In this document: piece after piece, positions 11,493-24,934 of the stretch
How the letters are laid out: every line of letters starts with the position of its first letter
How positions within the stretch are numbered: position 1 is the first letter of the stretch
Assembly: GCA_905250025.1 (NCBI GenBank)
Contig: CAJNOJ010000059.1
Location: 165,280 to 229,279, forward strand
Direction: 5' to 3'
DNA length: 64,000 nt
DNA from: Adineta ricciae
Taxonomy: Eukaryota > Rotifera > Eurotatoria > Adinetida > Adinetidae
Program-made: the position numbers and the translations under genes
Notes under the pieces: generated by a model
Databases searched by the model: none
Told to the model about the DNA's origin: nothing
The model's input: the letters and a program-made list of their open reading frames with translations, nothing else

Positions 11493-11735
11493 ATGACTAT
11501 CTTTCCAATGTCTATTTGTATTTTTCTCTTTCTCTCAATCGGCCATGTCGCGAGTTATCCATTAGTATCAATACCCAATCGCCGGATGAATAATGAACAT
11601 GGTCTTAAAGATTTACACTCTCAACAGTTGTTCGACAATGAAAATACTTATCAATTATTCAATATGAGGAATGAGAAAGCAGCATTTTCATCGCCATATA
11701 TTTATTACGTTCACAAACGATTAATCGATTTTTGA
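11493..11735 (+). CDS. small secreted peptide precursor (80 aa), possible neuropeptide/hormone prohormone
   Basis: This is a single-exon frame of 80 codons. Residues 1-26 form a typical signal peptide (MTIFPMSICIFLFLSIGHVA, then SYP). The rest is hydrophilic, with dibasic sites at about residues 35-36 (RR) and 74-75 (KR), so processing would release peptides. One would be the five-residue tail LIDF plus its preceding context, with no Gly for amidation. A TATA box lies upstream and AATAAA-type signals lie just after the stop (near 11802). There are no cysteines. Alternatives are an antimicrobial or other secreted peptide. I recognise no family. Confidence 0.55.
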   Translation: MTIFPMSICIFLFLSIGHVASYPLVSIPNRRMNNEHGLKDLHSQQLFDNENTYQLFNMRNEKAAFSSPYIYYVHKRLIDF

Positions 11736-12539
11736 GAAACGATTCTGTTTTATTTTCTGTATCTCTTTCCGAACTGATGTATTGATAAAGAGCATTTCAA
11801 CAATAAATTTCAATGAAATAATACGCAATCGACAAGATAATCTTCTCTAGAACGTGCACAGGAGGCTCGTTTGCAAGAGCATCACCTCGTTTTCTTTTCT
11901 GCTTTTCCTTCTTTTAGAAAAAAAATAAAAATAAAAGAAACAAGAAAAATCAAACAGGAAATTACATTCTTTTCCCTTATCGTCTCGTCTGCCTCTCTTC
12001 TCGTATTCGTTTCAAATTAGTCGTTAAATTTAGTTTTAATAAATAAAATCGCTTAGCGTATCCCTCAGAAGAAAAAACATACTTAAATCTAATTAAATAT
12101 CGACGACGTCAATCTTATTGTTTTATTACGCGATTGTTACGAGTTTTCCGACATGTCAAAATACAAAAAGTGTATAAATATGCTTCTCTGATTTTTTTCT
12201 CGAGAGACATGCGTGTTAATTCTACACTCACGCATTTTAGTTCGACAAGTCATGTTATTTTGGCTTTCAGCATCTTATTTCCCTTTTTCTGTCTGCTACT
12301 TATTATCATCATTTTCTTTTCTCTCGGCTTTTTTCTCTCCCATTGACAACTAATTCTTTTCTATTCGTTTTATTCTTTTAATCCACCACCCAGTATTATG
12401 TCACATCAGGTTTTGTTACTAATTTAACTTTAATTTCTCCTTTTCTCGTTCTAGCACTCGAGAATCGTTTTCTTCAATGTACTCCGTCGATTTTATAAGA
12501 AATTTCCTATTCTTCTTTACAATTTGAATCAATTAGTTC
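11736..12539. other. intergenic / upstream region of the SLC4 gene
   Basis: This is A/T-rich sequence with T-rich tracts. No coding exon or RNA gene was recognised. It probably contains the SLC4 promoter and any non-coding first exon. Confidence 0.5.
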
Positions 12540-15500
12540 ATGCAATCATCAAAGAGCAGCACGAATCTCGAAAGTCTCTCTTACAAATTGAATGTATTTC
12601 TATTCGAACATGATCAAACAGGCAAAGACACCCAATGTCAAGAATACGATCCAGATCTCAACGAAAGTCCATTTGACATTGATGATGACGACGATGATCA
12701 CTTTATTCTTTCAGGTAAAACATAAATTCTTCCGTTTCTGTAAACTTTTATTAATAACTATCGCACCTTTTACTGTTTTTGTTAGTTGTCCGTTTATGAA
12801 ACTCATTGACAGATCATTTCTATACTTTCACACTTCAGTTTGTGACACTCGACATCCATTATATGTGTATCTTTTGGGCGTAAACTTGAAGATCTTTTCC
12901 GTTCGCTACACTTATGTATTTGTGTAAGCATCCTATAATCGTTGAGTGCTGGATTCTTGCAGTATAAGTGGAGAGAGAAACCGGCAACAACTATAATTTA
13001 CTTTTCCACAACGATCGGAAAAAATATTGACGAGATCGAAAATAATAATAGTAATAAAACAGATGATGATAGTGTACATCAAAATATTAATAATAATGAT
13101 TACAAAGCAACGGAGAAGTATTCTTTGCGAAGGAGTAGGAACGATAGTTGTAAGAAAATTCCTGGCAATAAATTACACAATGAATTTTTCTTCGCTATCG
13201 AAACGAGAGCGTGACTATTTAATCAAGTTAAAGTCGTTGACAAATCTAGTCTAATCATATCAACAAGAATCTCCTTTCTTCCTTTTTCTCTCGTTTGTAC
13301 GTATACACATACATCAAATGATAGACAAATTTGACAAACATCAGACAAGTGGACATGATTGTAAAGTTCGTCATCGACATAATAAACGATGGATCATCAT
13401 TAGTCTCGAGATAGATATACGATACAGATCATTTCCTGTCGACGAAAAAAGAAAGAAAAACGAGAAGAGAAACAAAAAAGTAATAACTGATAACGTATTG
13501 ATCGATAAGTGTACATTGATTAAATCTAGGAGAGACAGAGAGCAAGCAAGAGAAAAAGAGCTCTCGAGAGAAGATTGACTTGTACAATGACATGAATAAT
13601 GTCTATGGAATAACCGAAAACTATCTCATTCATGTACTTCTGTTTGTCATTAACAACTAATGAGTTTTTGGCGAACTAGTAGGTGATGATCATATTTGTG
13701 CATTTGTAAAGTCTGTTATCTGCAATTTTAGACCGTCCATTAAATTTACGTCAAAATTCACATGTTAAATATATTCAAGAAGAAACATCCGATGATCTCT
13801 CTCCACCAACAACAGCAGCATCGACTGAAACAACGACGACACCGCTACTTAATCAACGTCAGCCTGACGAGTAAGACTGAAAGCTTATTTGCATTCAAAT
13901 AGGAAGTAAAACTTACTTTTTTTCTTAGTGAAAAGCTTTTATATTTTAAGTAGTAGTGACATATTAAAGTGTTGAATGTTAGTTTACTTCTTTTTCTCCC
14001 TACATTCAATCATCGTTATTTAACAGAGCCTTGTGCTGTTTGTTCGCAAATTATTCTGATTACCATCCTCATTTCTTGCACGAAGAGTGATATTTAAAGA
14101 TCAGCATCATCAACTCGAAAAGGATTGATCTTATGTTTCTTTTGTTATGTATCTTCTTTATTAATATAACATCAAAAATAGAAAAACGAAGAGAATATAA
14201 TCATCAGAATCGTGTCTCGTGTACGGAAATCATGCCATATTATTTAGATTTATTGTTCTTTACATTACACTTACTTTCTTCATCAACACGACTATTTCTC
14301 TTCATAATTTCAGAGAAATAGAAAGGAGCAACTTTGACAGATTCGCACGTATTTAGACATGCGTTAAATTTTACTTGATTATTCACACAAAACAATTATT
14401 CATTTGTTTGAAAAGCATATAGTATGTCTCTTGCATCGTTGTTGTTCTTTTTTCCTCTATCGAGTAATAAATCATGATCGATTTCCAAACTCGCCCACCC
14501 CCACAAAATATGTCAGACAAGATCTTTCGCCGAACGCTCTATTCATTCGTCTCTCGAATTCAACGAACGACTCCGTCGTATCTATTTGAATTGAAATCAT
14601 AACAAACTTTGTATTAATTTACATGATAAACTATCGACATGCGCAACTAGGAGACATCGCTTAAAGAAGAGAACAACAGAAATCTAGATTATTTTCTTTC
14701 TGTCATCATCAATTGACTAATAGGATTTGTTTTGATAATTTTGTTTAATAATTTCAAAAGAGATCTTCATCAAAAGAAAGAAATTTGATTTAGTGTCAAA
14801 CGTTATTTCATTAACAAGGAAAAAAGTATCAGTTGTAAGTATGCCTGTGGTGTTAAAACGTGAGATTATTGTGTCTATGTTAGAGTAAATTGACCTAATT
14901 GAAAAGTTCGCGTCTATTTTCTTTCTCTTCTTCACTTCTATCTATCCATATTTCGCGCTAGCAAATGACAATGACATGTCACTCTCGGTTTCCGATTCAT
15001 CCACGCACCCTGGTGATTTCAGAGCGGATATGATCGAATTAGACGAGAAAAATGAGAAGAAAAGGAAAAAAATAAAAGATATTTCCTAACGAACTGTTCT
15101 CCTCAATACATACGCATATTCGAGCACATTAAAACTCAGCTATATTTGGTTGTCATCAACATTATCATCGTCTTTTTTGTTATTGATTTTAGCAATCACA
15201 ACATTGGTACAAATAGTACTACAGCTGTTGTTCCTCTCATTGTTGTCACAGATGACGAGACTGATACAACACCATCAAAACGTTTCGTCCATTATTCATC
15301 TAGGTTTGTCAAAGCAAAAAATTCCTATTCATCCATTACGCCTATCAATATGGATCACTTAAATTTCAAAGGTAGAAGAACTACGCTTCTTCTCTCTAAG
15401 ACAGAACGCCTCTTTTCTTTCATCTTTTACAGATTATTTCAACAATAGTTCTTGTCCTGGTTCACCACTTCTCGCCGGGAAAGTTTCAGCCTCATCAACA

Positions 15501-18500
15501 ACAAACGCACCAAATCTATCGGCACCTGGAGTGTCATCTTCTCCAGTTGCCGTAACGATAACTGCCGCTGGCACAGGAACTGGGAAACGCCGTGGATTCA
15601 GTCATCGTGCTAGTTACAAACGTGCACATACAGGACGATTAGTATGCATCTCTTTCCCTTTTTCATTCGAATCCATTAGTATCGATATTTTCCTATCTGC
15701 GCAGTCTATTGATCACACACCCAATGAATTATTTATTGAATTACAAGAACTAGAAACAGATGATCATATCGAATACTACTGGAATGAATGTGCTAGGTAT
15801 GAAAGTAATCTTGAGTGAAATTGAAAACGTGGAACAAATTTTTCATTTCATCAAATAGGTGGATTCGATATGAAGAAGATTTTGATGTTGAGATGCTCCG
15901 TTGGCAAGGTTCGTATTACTATAAATAATGCACTCATGATGAACTAGGTTCATCTCTCTTTAGCACCGAGAGTTGGTTGCTTAAATTATCATAGCCTGTT
16001 GGAGCTACGACGTGGTTTACAATATGGTTCGTAGATAAAGACGAAACATAATAGTCTTTATTCTTTAATCACTCTTCTTCTGCTTAGGTATTGTTCTACT
16101 AGATCTTGATGAACAGACCCTCGACGGCATCTATGAAGCAATTATTAATGATGCGATTGCCAATGGGCAAATGAATAAAGATGCCAAAGATGAAATATTA
16201 CGTATTCTAACAAGCAATCATAAGTAGATGCTGACTGCTTTTCACCATTGAAAGTCGCTCATTGAAACCAATTTGTTTAGACACCCGGAGCCTCGTTCAT
16301 CATTTCGCCGCCGTTCGTCCGCTGTGGACTTTCCACCCGTGAGTACGCGACGCTCGAGTTTAGCCTTTAAAAAGAACGAACAAGTTAACACCGATGATTC
16401 AAGACGGATGAGTTTACTTGATCCAAAGGTCAATGGTGAACTGACTAAGAACTTGAAAAATCTTGTCGTTCGAGTACGTCTATTTCTCTACGGAATTGAC
16501 TTGTTGATCTGTAAGTTTATTAGTATGATCATATCGGCGATTCGGTTATGACCGATTTACAAGCAAAACAGTCGTCATCTGAACAACTGAGCAATACGAA
16601 AGGCAGTGATGAGAGTGTAAATCAATTACGACCTGCAAATATCAGTCATCGGCCATCGCAGAGTCAACCGAAGAGATCACGAGATTCGGGTCAACCTCGG
16701 GTAAGATAGATGTTCTACATACACATCAAAAGTCAGTCATTTTGGTTTTCTCCCAGTTATTTTGCGCTCTGCATGGGAAATCGAGGTTGACGTTGCAATT
16801 AGACGGTTTCTGTGAATATAATCATATGCAGTCACTTTTAATAGAATCATTATCTCAACAGAAACCACCCTATCCTAGTTATTAACGTGAAATGTTTCAA
16901 ACAAAGTTGATCTTTGAGATATGTAAAATTATACGGAGATCAAGTTCGTTTCAGACGTCTGGAACTCCGGATGCACTTTCCAGTACGAAATTGTTCATCT
17001 GTAAGCAAAACCCTCCATCTTCGCTCGACTAAATACCAATATCTATTTCCGTAGCATCATCACGGAAAATACTTGTCCATGAACGATTAACTATAAATAA
17101 GACTCTCAGGATAAATAACTATATATGTAACTTGTATCTAACTAACGAGTTTGATCATCCCTGGATGTGCATTGGATAGAGTGAATTTATTTTTAGTCTG
17201 ATTTAATGCGACGAATACCAGATGATGCTGAGTGTGCGGAAGTACTTATTGGCGGAGTCAAAATTTTAACTAGACCCGTAATGGCATTTGTTCGTTTGTC
17301 AGAAGGTCAACATATGGGTAAAAGAAAAATCTCTATATACATACGTTGACAAAACAAGTCTCGTTTTTTCTTTCTGTTATAGTCAGTATGACTGAAGTTC
17401 CACTACCTGTGAAATTCATCTTTGTATTGATCGGTCCGGTGCTGGAAGAATATTTTGAAATTGGCCGTTCACTCAGTACTCTATTTAGTACGCCAGTAAG
17501 AATTACGTTTTAATCAATGTTCAAATGAAAATTGTTGTGATGGTATGTAGGATTTCCGTGCAGTTGCCTATCAAGCAATGGATCGTCGAGATTTGTTGGG
17601 TGGCATCAATGATTTTTTGACAGACACAATTGTCTTACCGCCGGGCGATTTTGATAAAGAACTCTTGTTGCCGGTGATCGAAACAGCGAAGATGAAAAAT
17701 AACAATGCGAAACGGCGATCAACAAGGCGACGAAAACAGACCAAAGGTCGATCCACTGATGGCCAACAGCAACAAAGTTCCAGTCAAGGTAAATATTCGA
17801 TTTATTGTAGAACTCCCATCAATGAACTAAATTCCTTTCGATTTTTCTCAGCATCGCGAGTGCTATTAGGTAAATTTCATTTCTTCTCATGATCTGATAT
17901 AATTATGATATATTTAGCTCAAATATCTTCTCTGTCACATGAGAAACAAGAAGATGATCCATTTCTACGAAGTGGTTTCGTATTCGGTGGTGTTTATCGT
18001 GAAATGCAACGCCGTTACGCTTATTTCAAATCTGATTTTTTGGACGCATACTCGCTTCATTGTCTTGTCAGTCTCGTCTTCATGTTCATTGCTTGCCTGG
18101 CACCAGCTCTGACCTTTGGTGGTATCATAGGTAAATGAATATAACTTGAAATGAAATGTCTGATCGTATTATGTTTTGTTTTCATTAGCTGACAAAACCA
18201 ACAATCTATTGGGTGTAAATGAAATGATGATTGCCTCGTCGATGAATGGATTCATATTCGGACTTTTCAGTGGACAACCATTGATGATTCTTGGACCGAC
18301 AGGACCGTTCCTTGTCTTCGAAGAAATGGTCTATGATGTAAATTTTGCCTCATAGAATCGATTCGTTATGCGAAATCTTCTTTCTTGCTTTAGTTATGTC
18401 AATTATTAAATTCAGATTTTTGGACAGTGCGCTGCTGTGTTAGTCTTTGGACAACTTTTTTTATAATTATCCTTGTGGCTTTCGAAGGTAGCTTTATGAT

Positions 18501-20268
18501 TCGGCATGTAACTCGATTTACCGAAGAAATTTTTGCTCTGATCATTGCTCTTGTGTATCTTTACGAACCATTTAAAAAGCTTTATAAAGTAAGAAGATTT
18601 TTCATTGATTTCACTTTTATTGTGCTCGTTGATATTTCAGATATTTCGTTCAAATCCAGTTCAATCTATCTACAATTATGATTATCCATTAACATGTGTT
18701 TGTAATCTGTCGTCTATAGTCAATATCACATTAGACTACGATACTGTGAATTCTTCATCCAATGATATGTTACTGTCTACTCCATCGAAATATTCGTGCT
18801 ATAATTGTATATCAGCAAAACAATCTTCGTCCTCATCTTTATTTGTTTCAAATAATAATTCAACATCAATGCCCAGTGATGATAGTCCATTACCAAATAA
18901 AGCACTTCTGTCATTTATCATACTTATTGGAACATGTTTCATTTCCGTTGCATTAAAACGTTTTCGGCGAAGTAATTTTTTCGGCCGAACGGTAAGTTCT
19001 ACTGTCGAGAGTTTATCCTTCATCATACACACTTTAGACAAGACAAACATTGAGTGATTTTGGTATGACAATTGCGCTCATTTTTATGGTGCTGTTCGAT
19101 ATGTTAGTCACAAAAAGTGCCGGTGGTCATAGTCTTACGCAGGTAGATTAATTTGATAAAGAAAACTAACTTTGTCTTTTGAAAACTTTAGAAAATAACC
19201 GTACCTGATTCAATCCGACCAAGTGATCGTGAACGTGGTGATACATGGTTTATATCGCCTACACAAAAGAGTCTACCGTTTTGGCTTTACTTCGCTTCAT
19301 CTTTTCCTGCTATTTTGATATCTGTGGTGCTGTTCTTTGAAGTTGAATTGACTAGGTAAGAGTTACAATCGTGTCAAGTGTATCTTTGATTCTTTGCACA
19401 TAGTATTATGATTCAATCAAAACTTCGATGTGTTCAATCATCGAAAGTTGTCAAAGGAACTGGTTACCATCTCGATATATTAATAGCAGGTATGACAACG
19501 ATATCCTTTGTTTTATTCTTGGAAAGATCGTTCTTTTGTCTGAAGGTATATTGGTGTCTGTCAGTGGATTATTTGGTCTTCCATGGATGTGTGCCGCACC
19601 TGTACGAAGCATTGCTCATGTTGCTAGTTTATCCAAATACAGCAATACTCATGCTCCCGGAGAAAAAGCTCGTCTGATTGAAATTAAAGATCAGCGTTTG
19701 ACCAATATCGGTGTACATTTGTTTATTGGTTGTACCATATTCGCTGCGCCGATCATTCGCAAAATTCCTGTGGCTGCTTTATTTGGTATATTTTTATATT
19801 TTGGTATTGTCTCCATATCCGGTACACAATTATTCAGTCGACTGAAAATGACATTTATTCCAACGAAATACCATCCAAACTTTGGCTATTTAAGACGAGT
19901 AGATTCCAGTGCTTTTCTTTCGATTTCACACTGAACATATCTGTTCTTTTCATACAGGTCCGTCAAATGAAACGGAATACATATACATTTATACAATTGA
20001 TGGCAGCTGCATTATTGATTACCATAAAAATTACGAGATTTGCGTTTTTATTCCCATTTATCCTTGTCTTACTAGTCCCGTTTAGAAAATGGTGTCTTCC
20101 ATTTTTCTTCACAGAACGCGAACTCAATGAGGTAAAAGTTCTCAAAAGAACAATTCGCTTTTTTCTAAAGTATCGATTTCGATTATTTAGCTCGATGGTG
20201 ATGAAGAACAGGATCGTTTCTTTGACGATGAACTGGATTTCTACGGTCAAGTTCATCTACCAATTTAG
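12540..20268 (+). CDS. SLC4-family bicarbonate/anion exchanger (about 22 exons)
   Basis: This plasma-membrane bicarbonate transporter (roughly 1,150 residues) begins with an acidic N-terminal exon (12540-12714), followed by the exon beginning DRPLNLRQNSHVKY. The band-3 cytoplasmic domain reads LFIELQELETDDHIEYYWNE, then RWIRYEEDFD and SLLELRRGLQYGIVLLDLDE. The linker encodes VPLPVKFIFVLIGP and FGGVYREMQRRYAYFKSDF. The membrane domain has FGLFSGQPLMILGPTGPFLV, an extracellular loop with several N-x-S/T sites (near 18700-18870), GTGYHLDILIAG, VSVSGLFGLPWMCAAPVRS, APGEKARLIEIKDQRLTN and KIPVAALFGIFLYFGI. VRS after the AAP turn and the acidic C-terminus ending VHLPI favour the anion-exchanger (SLC4A1-3) branch, while YLRRV recalls the sodium-coupled branch, so transport mode is open. 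It includes an 18-nt micro-exon at 17852-17869. Confidence 0.93.
17852..17869 (+). other. 18-nt micro-exon of the SLC4 gene
   Basis: A TTTTTCTCAG acceptor and a GTAAAT donor flank 18 bases that add six residues (ASRVLL) without changing frame, between the Gln-rich linker and the QISSLSHEKQ segment. Its length is a multiple of three, so it could be skipped or included. Confidence 0.6.
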
Positions 20269-20498
20269 TGGTGTAAATATATTCTCGCATCATTCACCGG
20301 TGTTTGTTTTTTCCTCTAATATTTATTCTTGTATATCCCGACCGAACAAAATCGAATGTTGCAGATCGATTACACAGTAGTTTAGAATTCTTTTTTTACA
20401 ATGGAAGAAAAAAAGAAGACAAAGGAAAGATTTACTAACATATCCTGTCTGTTTGTTTTGTTGAATATTAACTTTTTTTGTTTCATTTTCCTTTTTGA

Positions 20499-21550
20499 TT
20501 ACCATTGTGAATAGACATCCGATTGAGACATATTTTGAAACTCAGTTTTGTTTACAATCCAATAAAGAAGTTCAGCAACAATCGCTTCATTTTTCTCGGC
20601 AAAATCACTCCATACACTGTCTCTAGCCATGATTTCTTTTGCATGATCAAGAAAATATTCAATACATTTTTGACGAACATGTTTGTTCTTGTATCGATAG
20701 GCACCTTCTAATAACGCTAGAACGTTGTTCGTATTGACAAGACTTGACACAACTGTAAAAGATATCAGATATGCAATGAATAGAGAAGAAAGTGACTCAC
20801 ATTGACCCGTATATACTTTCAAACTTTTGATATCATATCGACCAGCGGCATCCAGAAGACCATATGCTTAGAAATAGAAAAAAAAAGTATCATAGTGCTT
20901 CGGTATCAAGAAATCTTCTGCTACCATTGCGTTCATTTAGTTCACATTTAGCTGTGTAGAGAAATATGATCACTTGTTTCATTATATCGGGATCGGTCTT
21001 CTCAATTGTGATAACTAATTTATTGTTTTCAGTAACTGTTTGCAGTTGATCTCTTGTCTTCGTATCCAATCGATTGAGGTTTCCAGTTATCACAGCTATA
21101 AATCGATAGAAAACAGCAGAAGAATCTTATTATTCGCTTACCCGCAAACGTATTCGATCGAGCAGCAAGAACGCATCGATGAACAGCCATATAAGTGCCT
21201 AGAGAAATGAGAATGCGATGACAGAATATATTCGGTTGAACCGATTAACCTCTGACATTGAGAAGACAATCGCTAATATCCGTTCGATTTAATAATTGAG
21301 CAAAATCATCGGATAGATGTCTAAGTAATTGAGCATCATTATTAGTTGCATTGCTTCGTTGATTATAGTCATTCGAATAACGTTGTTCATCGTTTCGATT
21401 AGATTGGCCAAAACGATTTCCAAGGACAAAGGTGTCCGAAGGTTTACTCGTCGTATGCTGTTGTTGTTGTTGTGCTGGTGAATATGTTTGTGATCTTAAT
21501 GGTGGAAGTTGAGAAGTCGAACTTTCATTATCGTTAGTAGTTGAAAGCAT
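20499..21550 (-). CDS. BTB/POZ domain protein with BACK-like C-terminus
   Basis: This is a probable Cullin-3 adaptor-type or transcription-associated BTB protein. Exon 1 encodes a Gln/Ser-rich disordered leader (SPAQQQQQHTT) and then the start of a BTB domain (LLNRTDISDCLLNVRG). Following exons give MAVHRCVLAARSNTFAAVI, IEKTDPDIMKQVIIFLYTAK and LLDAAGRYDIKSLKVYTGQ, the standard BTB helix order. The last exons resemble a BACK segment (VLALLEGAYRYKNKHVRQKC, YFLDHAKEIM). There is no MATH domain and no Kelch repeat in the model, so it is not a canonical SPOP or KLHL. Five exons share consistent frames. The stop faces the SLC4 stop about 230 bp away. The start lies 472 bp from the next plus-strand gene, head-to-head. 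Confidence 0.85.
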
Positions 21551-22022
21551 TGCGTCGAATTTAGTTGTCTGATATTGAAAATAAAAGAAAACTAAGATTG
21601 TCTATGTTAATCTAACATTGTTTCATCATATTGTTGTGGTAACTATCAGTAAAACAGTGTTACATGTCATTGTGAAGGACTGAGAAACAAGAGATGTTTG
21701 TTTGATGTGATGTTTTTTTGCTTTTCGTTTCATTTGTAAATATATAACGAAATTATGTGAAGATAAGAAATGATAACGTCGCAAAAATCATTCTTAGCAT
21801 GATTTTTCACTTTCATAGAAGAAAAATACGATTGTTTTTCCATCATTAGTTCGTAGGCAAATATAAATATTTAACAGGTACTTCAAGTAAATTGAAAATA
21901 CATTAAGAACTATGTAGATCATAGTTAATTAATTGACAAATCATTAAGAAAATGTTGCTGCTTCAACAATTGATAGAAAACAGAGTGTTAAATAGACGGA
22001 AAAATCATTCACTATCCAAAAC
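21551..22022. other. divergent upstream region (BTB gene / first TM-glycoprotein paralogue)
   Basis: This AT-rich 472-bp spacer lies between head-to-head starts. No exon or clear promoter element stands out. Confidence 0.5.
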
Positions 22023-24934
22023 ATGGCAAGACAGTTACTGCGCTACTTAGTAGTTTTTCAATTCATATTCGCGATAGATTCGCTCGATTTCAATCCGACT
22101 GACTATGAGCTCTATGGGCCGACCATGGCAGCCAACGATAAAGTGATTATTTCTATTCAAAGTCGAGCTGGCGTTACTTTTTCGGGAGCACTTAATTATG
22201 CGTCAAACGTAACGTATTGCACTTTTAATTATACAGGAAGCGGTGGTCGAGATTCTTACGCAACAATGGTCGCTATCGGACGAAACAGTTTAGTTTCTGG
22301 TAGCACTCATAAATTTGTATTTATTGATTATTCACAAAACCGTACCACGATTTACATGGTCATTGCAAGCATAGATTTCAGTTCATGCCAATTAGTCGGT
22401 AACGAAACAAAAATAAAAAATACAACAAATTCGATACATCCTTCGTATGCAGTTCTGGGAGTTAACGCTAATTCAACCTTGGCATTTTACATATCAGATA
22501 CTAAGGCGTTTGTTCAGCACTTAATTTCCCCTCTCCCATCTCTGTTGACAACATATGTAGCATGGCGCGGATTCTCAGCCGGTGTCAACTTTATTCCAGT
22601 AGGTATTGATTTAAAAAGTTCTTGGGGCATTGTGGCGGCTTACACACGAAGTACAACTGGTTCAGGCACTATTACGAAATTTCGGCCAACGATACATCGA
22701 ATTGACTTTTCAGTTTGTTTTATATATCAAAACTCGACGTGTTTTAATATGAGTGCAATACGAACAATAAGTTATCCGCTTACCTGGCAATCAACAAGAG
22801 CTCCGCAAACGGATGTTACCGATAACGAATATGATTCCTTATATGATATATCTGTGTCAATCAATGATTTCGATTACGTTCTAATCGGTATTCAATCCAT
22901 CAATACTGTGTATTGTTTTTCAGCTGCTTCATCAGCACTTAACGATTCGGGAAGTCGTCTACCAAGTACGTTGGCAAGTATCGGTTTTGGAAAAGGTGTC
23001 GGCTGGATTGACAATACAACAGCTGCTATTCTACTGAATAATTTCACACTCGATTATGCACAATGGCGTTCATCATATATCGAATTATATCCAATTACCA
23101 GTTCAACTGCATTATCCAATTCGATTTCGGCTTATTCATCGTATCCAAATGCACATCAGCAATTATGGTCCCAATTGAATGATCGTTTAATTGATATGCT
23201 CGCTATGCCAGGCGCGGGCTGCGTCATCTATATGGATTACAACGGTATTGTCCATGTTGTTCGGCCAAGTCCTATTGCGAGCTATGCGAATACAAATGAA
23301 GGCACTGGAGTAGCAAATAATAATATCTACATAGCACCAACCCGTCGATGTCCATCGGGCACATTGAAGAATCAATCAGCATATGGAAAAGATATATTTC
23401 GTTATTGTGTTCTATGTCCAGAAGGTACGTTTTACTCTGCCAATCGTTCAAACGCAACAGATCGATGTGCACCGTGCGATACAAGTATATATTTTTGTCC
23501 ATGGGGTGCTGTGACAGAAATGCCGGTGAGCGTTTTAGAAACCATAAGTCAAGCTTATGTTTATCCTCAAACACCTGAAAATGACAATTTCGAAGATATT
23601 CTATTATTGAACATGTTTAAATTCGACTTTCAATCGGACTGTTTAGCTCAGCAACCATTTCTCTATGGGCTAATCATTATGGGTATTGGATGTTTGTTTT
23701 TATTATTTATGGGCATACTTAAGTTAACGGGTAAATTAAAGAAACAACGTCGAATGCTAAAAGGCATCTTCAAACAAACCGATCTCATTGGTGAAGGAGA
23801 AGTGAGTTTTTGACATGAAAATAATTCAGTTATGTTTCAAACTAATGAACTTTTTTCTTCAAGATGTGGATTGGTGGTGTTGCTTCATTTACAATTGTAG
23901 TTGTATCGATATTTGCTTATCGATTCTCGAGTAAATTCATGTACCAATATCCGATCGAAACCTCTCCCGATGCAACATTTGCCTGTGATCCAACCTTAAG
24001 AAATGCAAAGTTCGCCACCAGTATGCAATCGTTAGGTACACCTTTGTTAGACAGCGAACAACCTTTATTCGATATGCTTGATAGTCAACCATTCACACTG
24101 CATGTCGCATTTATCAGTACAGATTTTACTGAAGACGATCTCACAGTTACACAGGTTTTAGGTTCGATTCGCATCAATTTGCCTTATGTAGCTAATCAAT
24201 TGGATGGAATACTCTATATTTCCACCAACTTAACATCACATTTCACAACAGTTCAATTTACAGTTTCAAGTGGTTCCGCAGTTGGCGCACTTCGAGTTGG
24301 ATTAAGCGGTCCAAGTATGGAAGAAAATAACTATAATGTCAAAGCATTGAACTTTTCTTATGCATTCAATCATACGAATCGAACAGTTACTCAAGATCCG
24401 GCAATAACCATTGAATTAATCAAATTAATGAACGAAACAGCACCATTATCAAATGATGACGACACGCTGTATAGTGGAATTTGGGTTCCAACATTTATCA
24501 AAAGTGACGAACAACTATTCTACACAGAAAGTGATTTTCAATTGTATCATACAGGCGGTGAAACTGTTTTCACTGTTCAACTTTCTGAAGCCACCTATTA
24601 TATTTACAATCAACAAGAACCCATAACTATGCTGACGGAAATTATTTTCACGGACATACTTTTTACGACCATGTGCATCGAACTTTTCGCATTAACTTTT
24701 CTCTTCTTCAAATTGGCTATTTTACCTCTCATTCGAGTACTCCGCGGATTGTGCTCTAAATCGAACAAAGTTATTCCCAAAGGTAAAAGTAAAAGTTATT
24801 GTCCACATTGCCGATCAGTTAATGGAGAAACACTACAAGAACATAAGGCCCCTGTGAAACGAGCAGGAAACGCAACACCAGCGTTTGGAATCCGACGACC
24901 AATACCCGACATGGGAAAAATTTATGTCATGTAA
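22023..24934 (+). CDS. unrecognised three-TM glycoprotein, paralogue A (949 aa)
   Basis: Two exons (22023-23801, 23864-24934) are joined at a GTGAGT donor and TTCAAG acceptor. Residues 1-20 form a signal peptide. The roughly 520-residue ectodomain starts DFNPTDYELYGP and carries many N-x-S/T sites. A juxtamembrane cysteine-rich module at about residues 442-497 (YCVLCPEGTFYSA ... CAPCDTSIYFC) resembles ephrin-receptor-like/GCC2-GCC3 repeats. TM1 is at about 545-566, followed by a short basic cytoplasmic loop, and TM2 at about 594-618. A second ectodomain of about 230 residues contains ETSPDATFACDPTLRN, and TM3 lies at about 850-880. The cytoplasmic tail carries a CPHC pair. The same architecture recurs in the neighbour. 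I do not recognise a named family; it may be a receptor-like surface protein expanded in this lineage. Confidence 0.9.

Noticed and set aside
23187..23574. Open frames antisense to paralogue A
   Set aside because: They mirror the codon pattern of a well-supported long coding exon on the plus strand.
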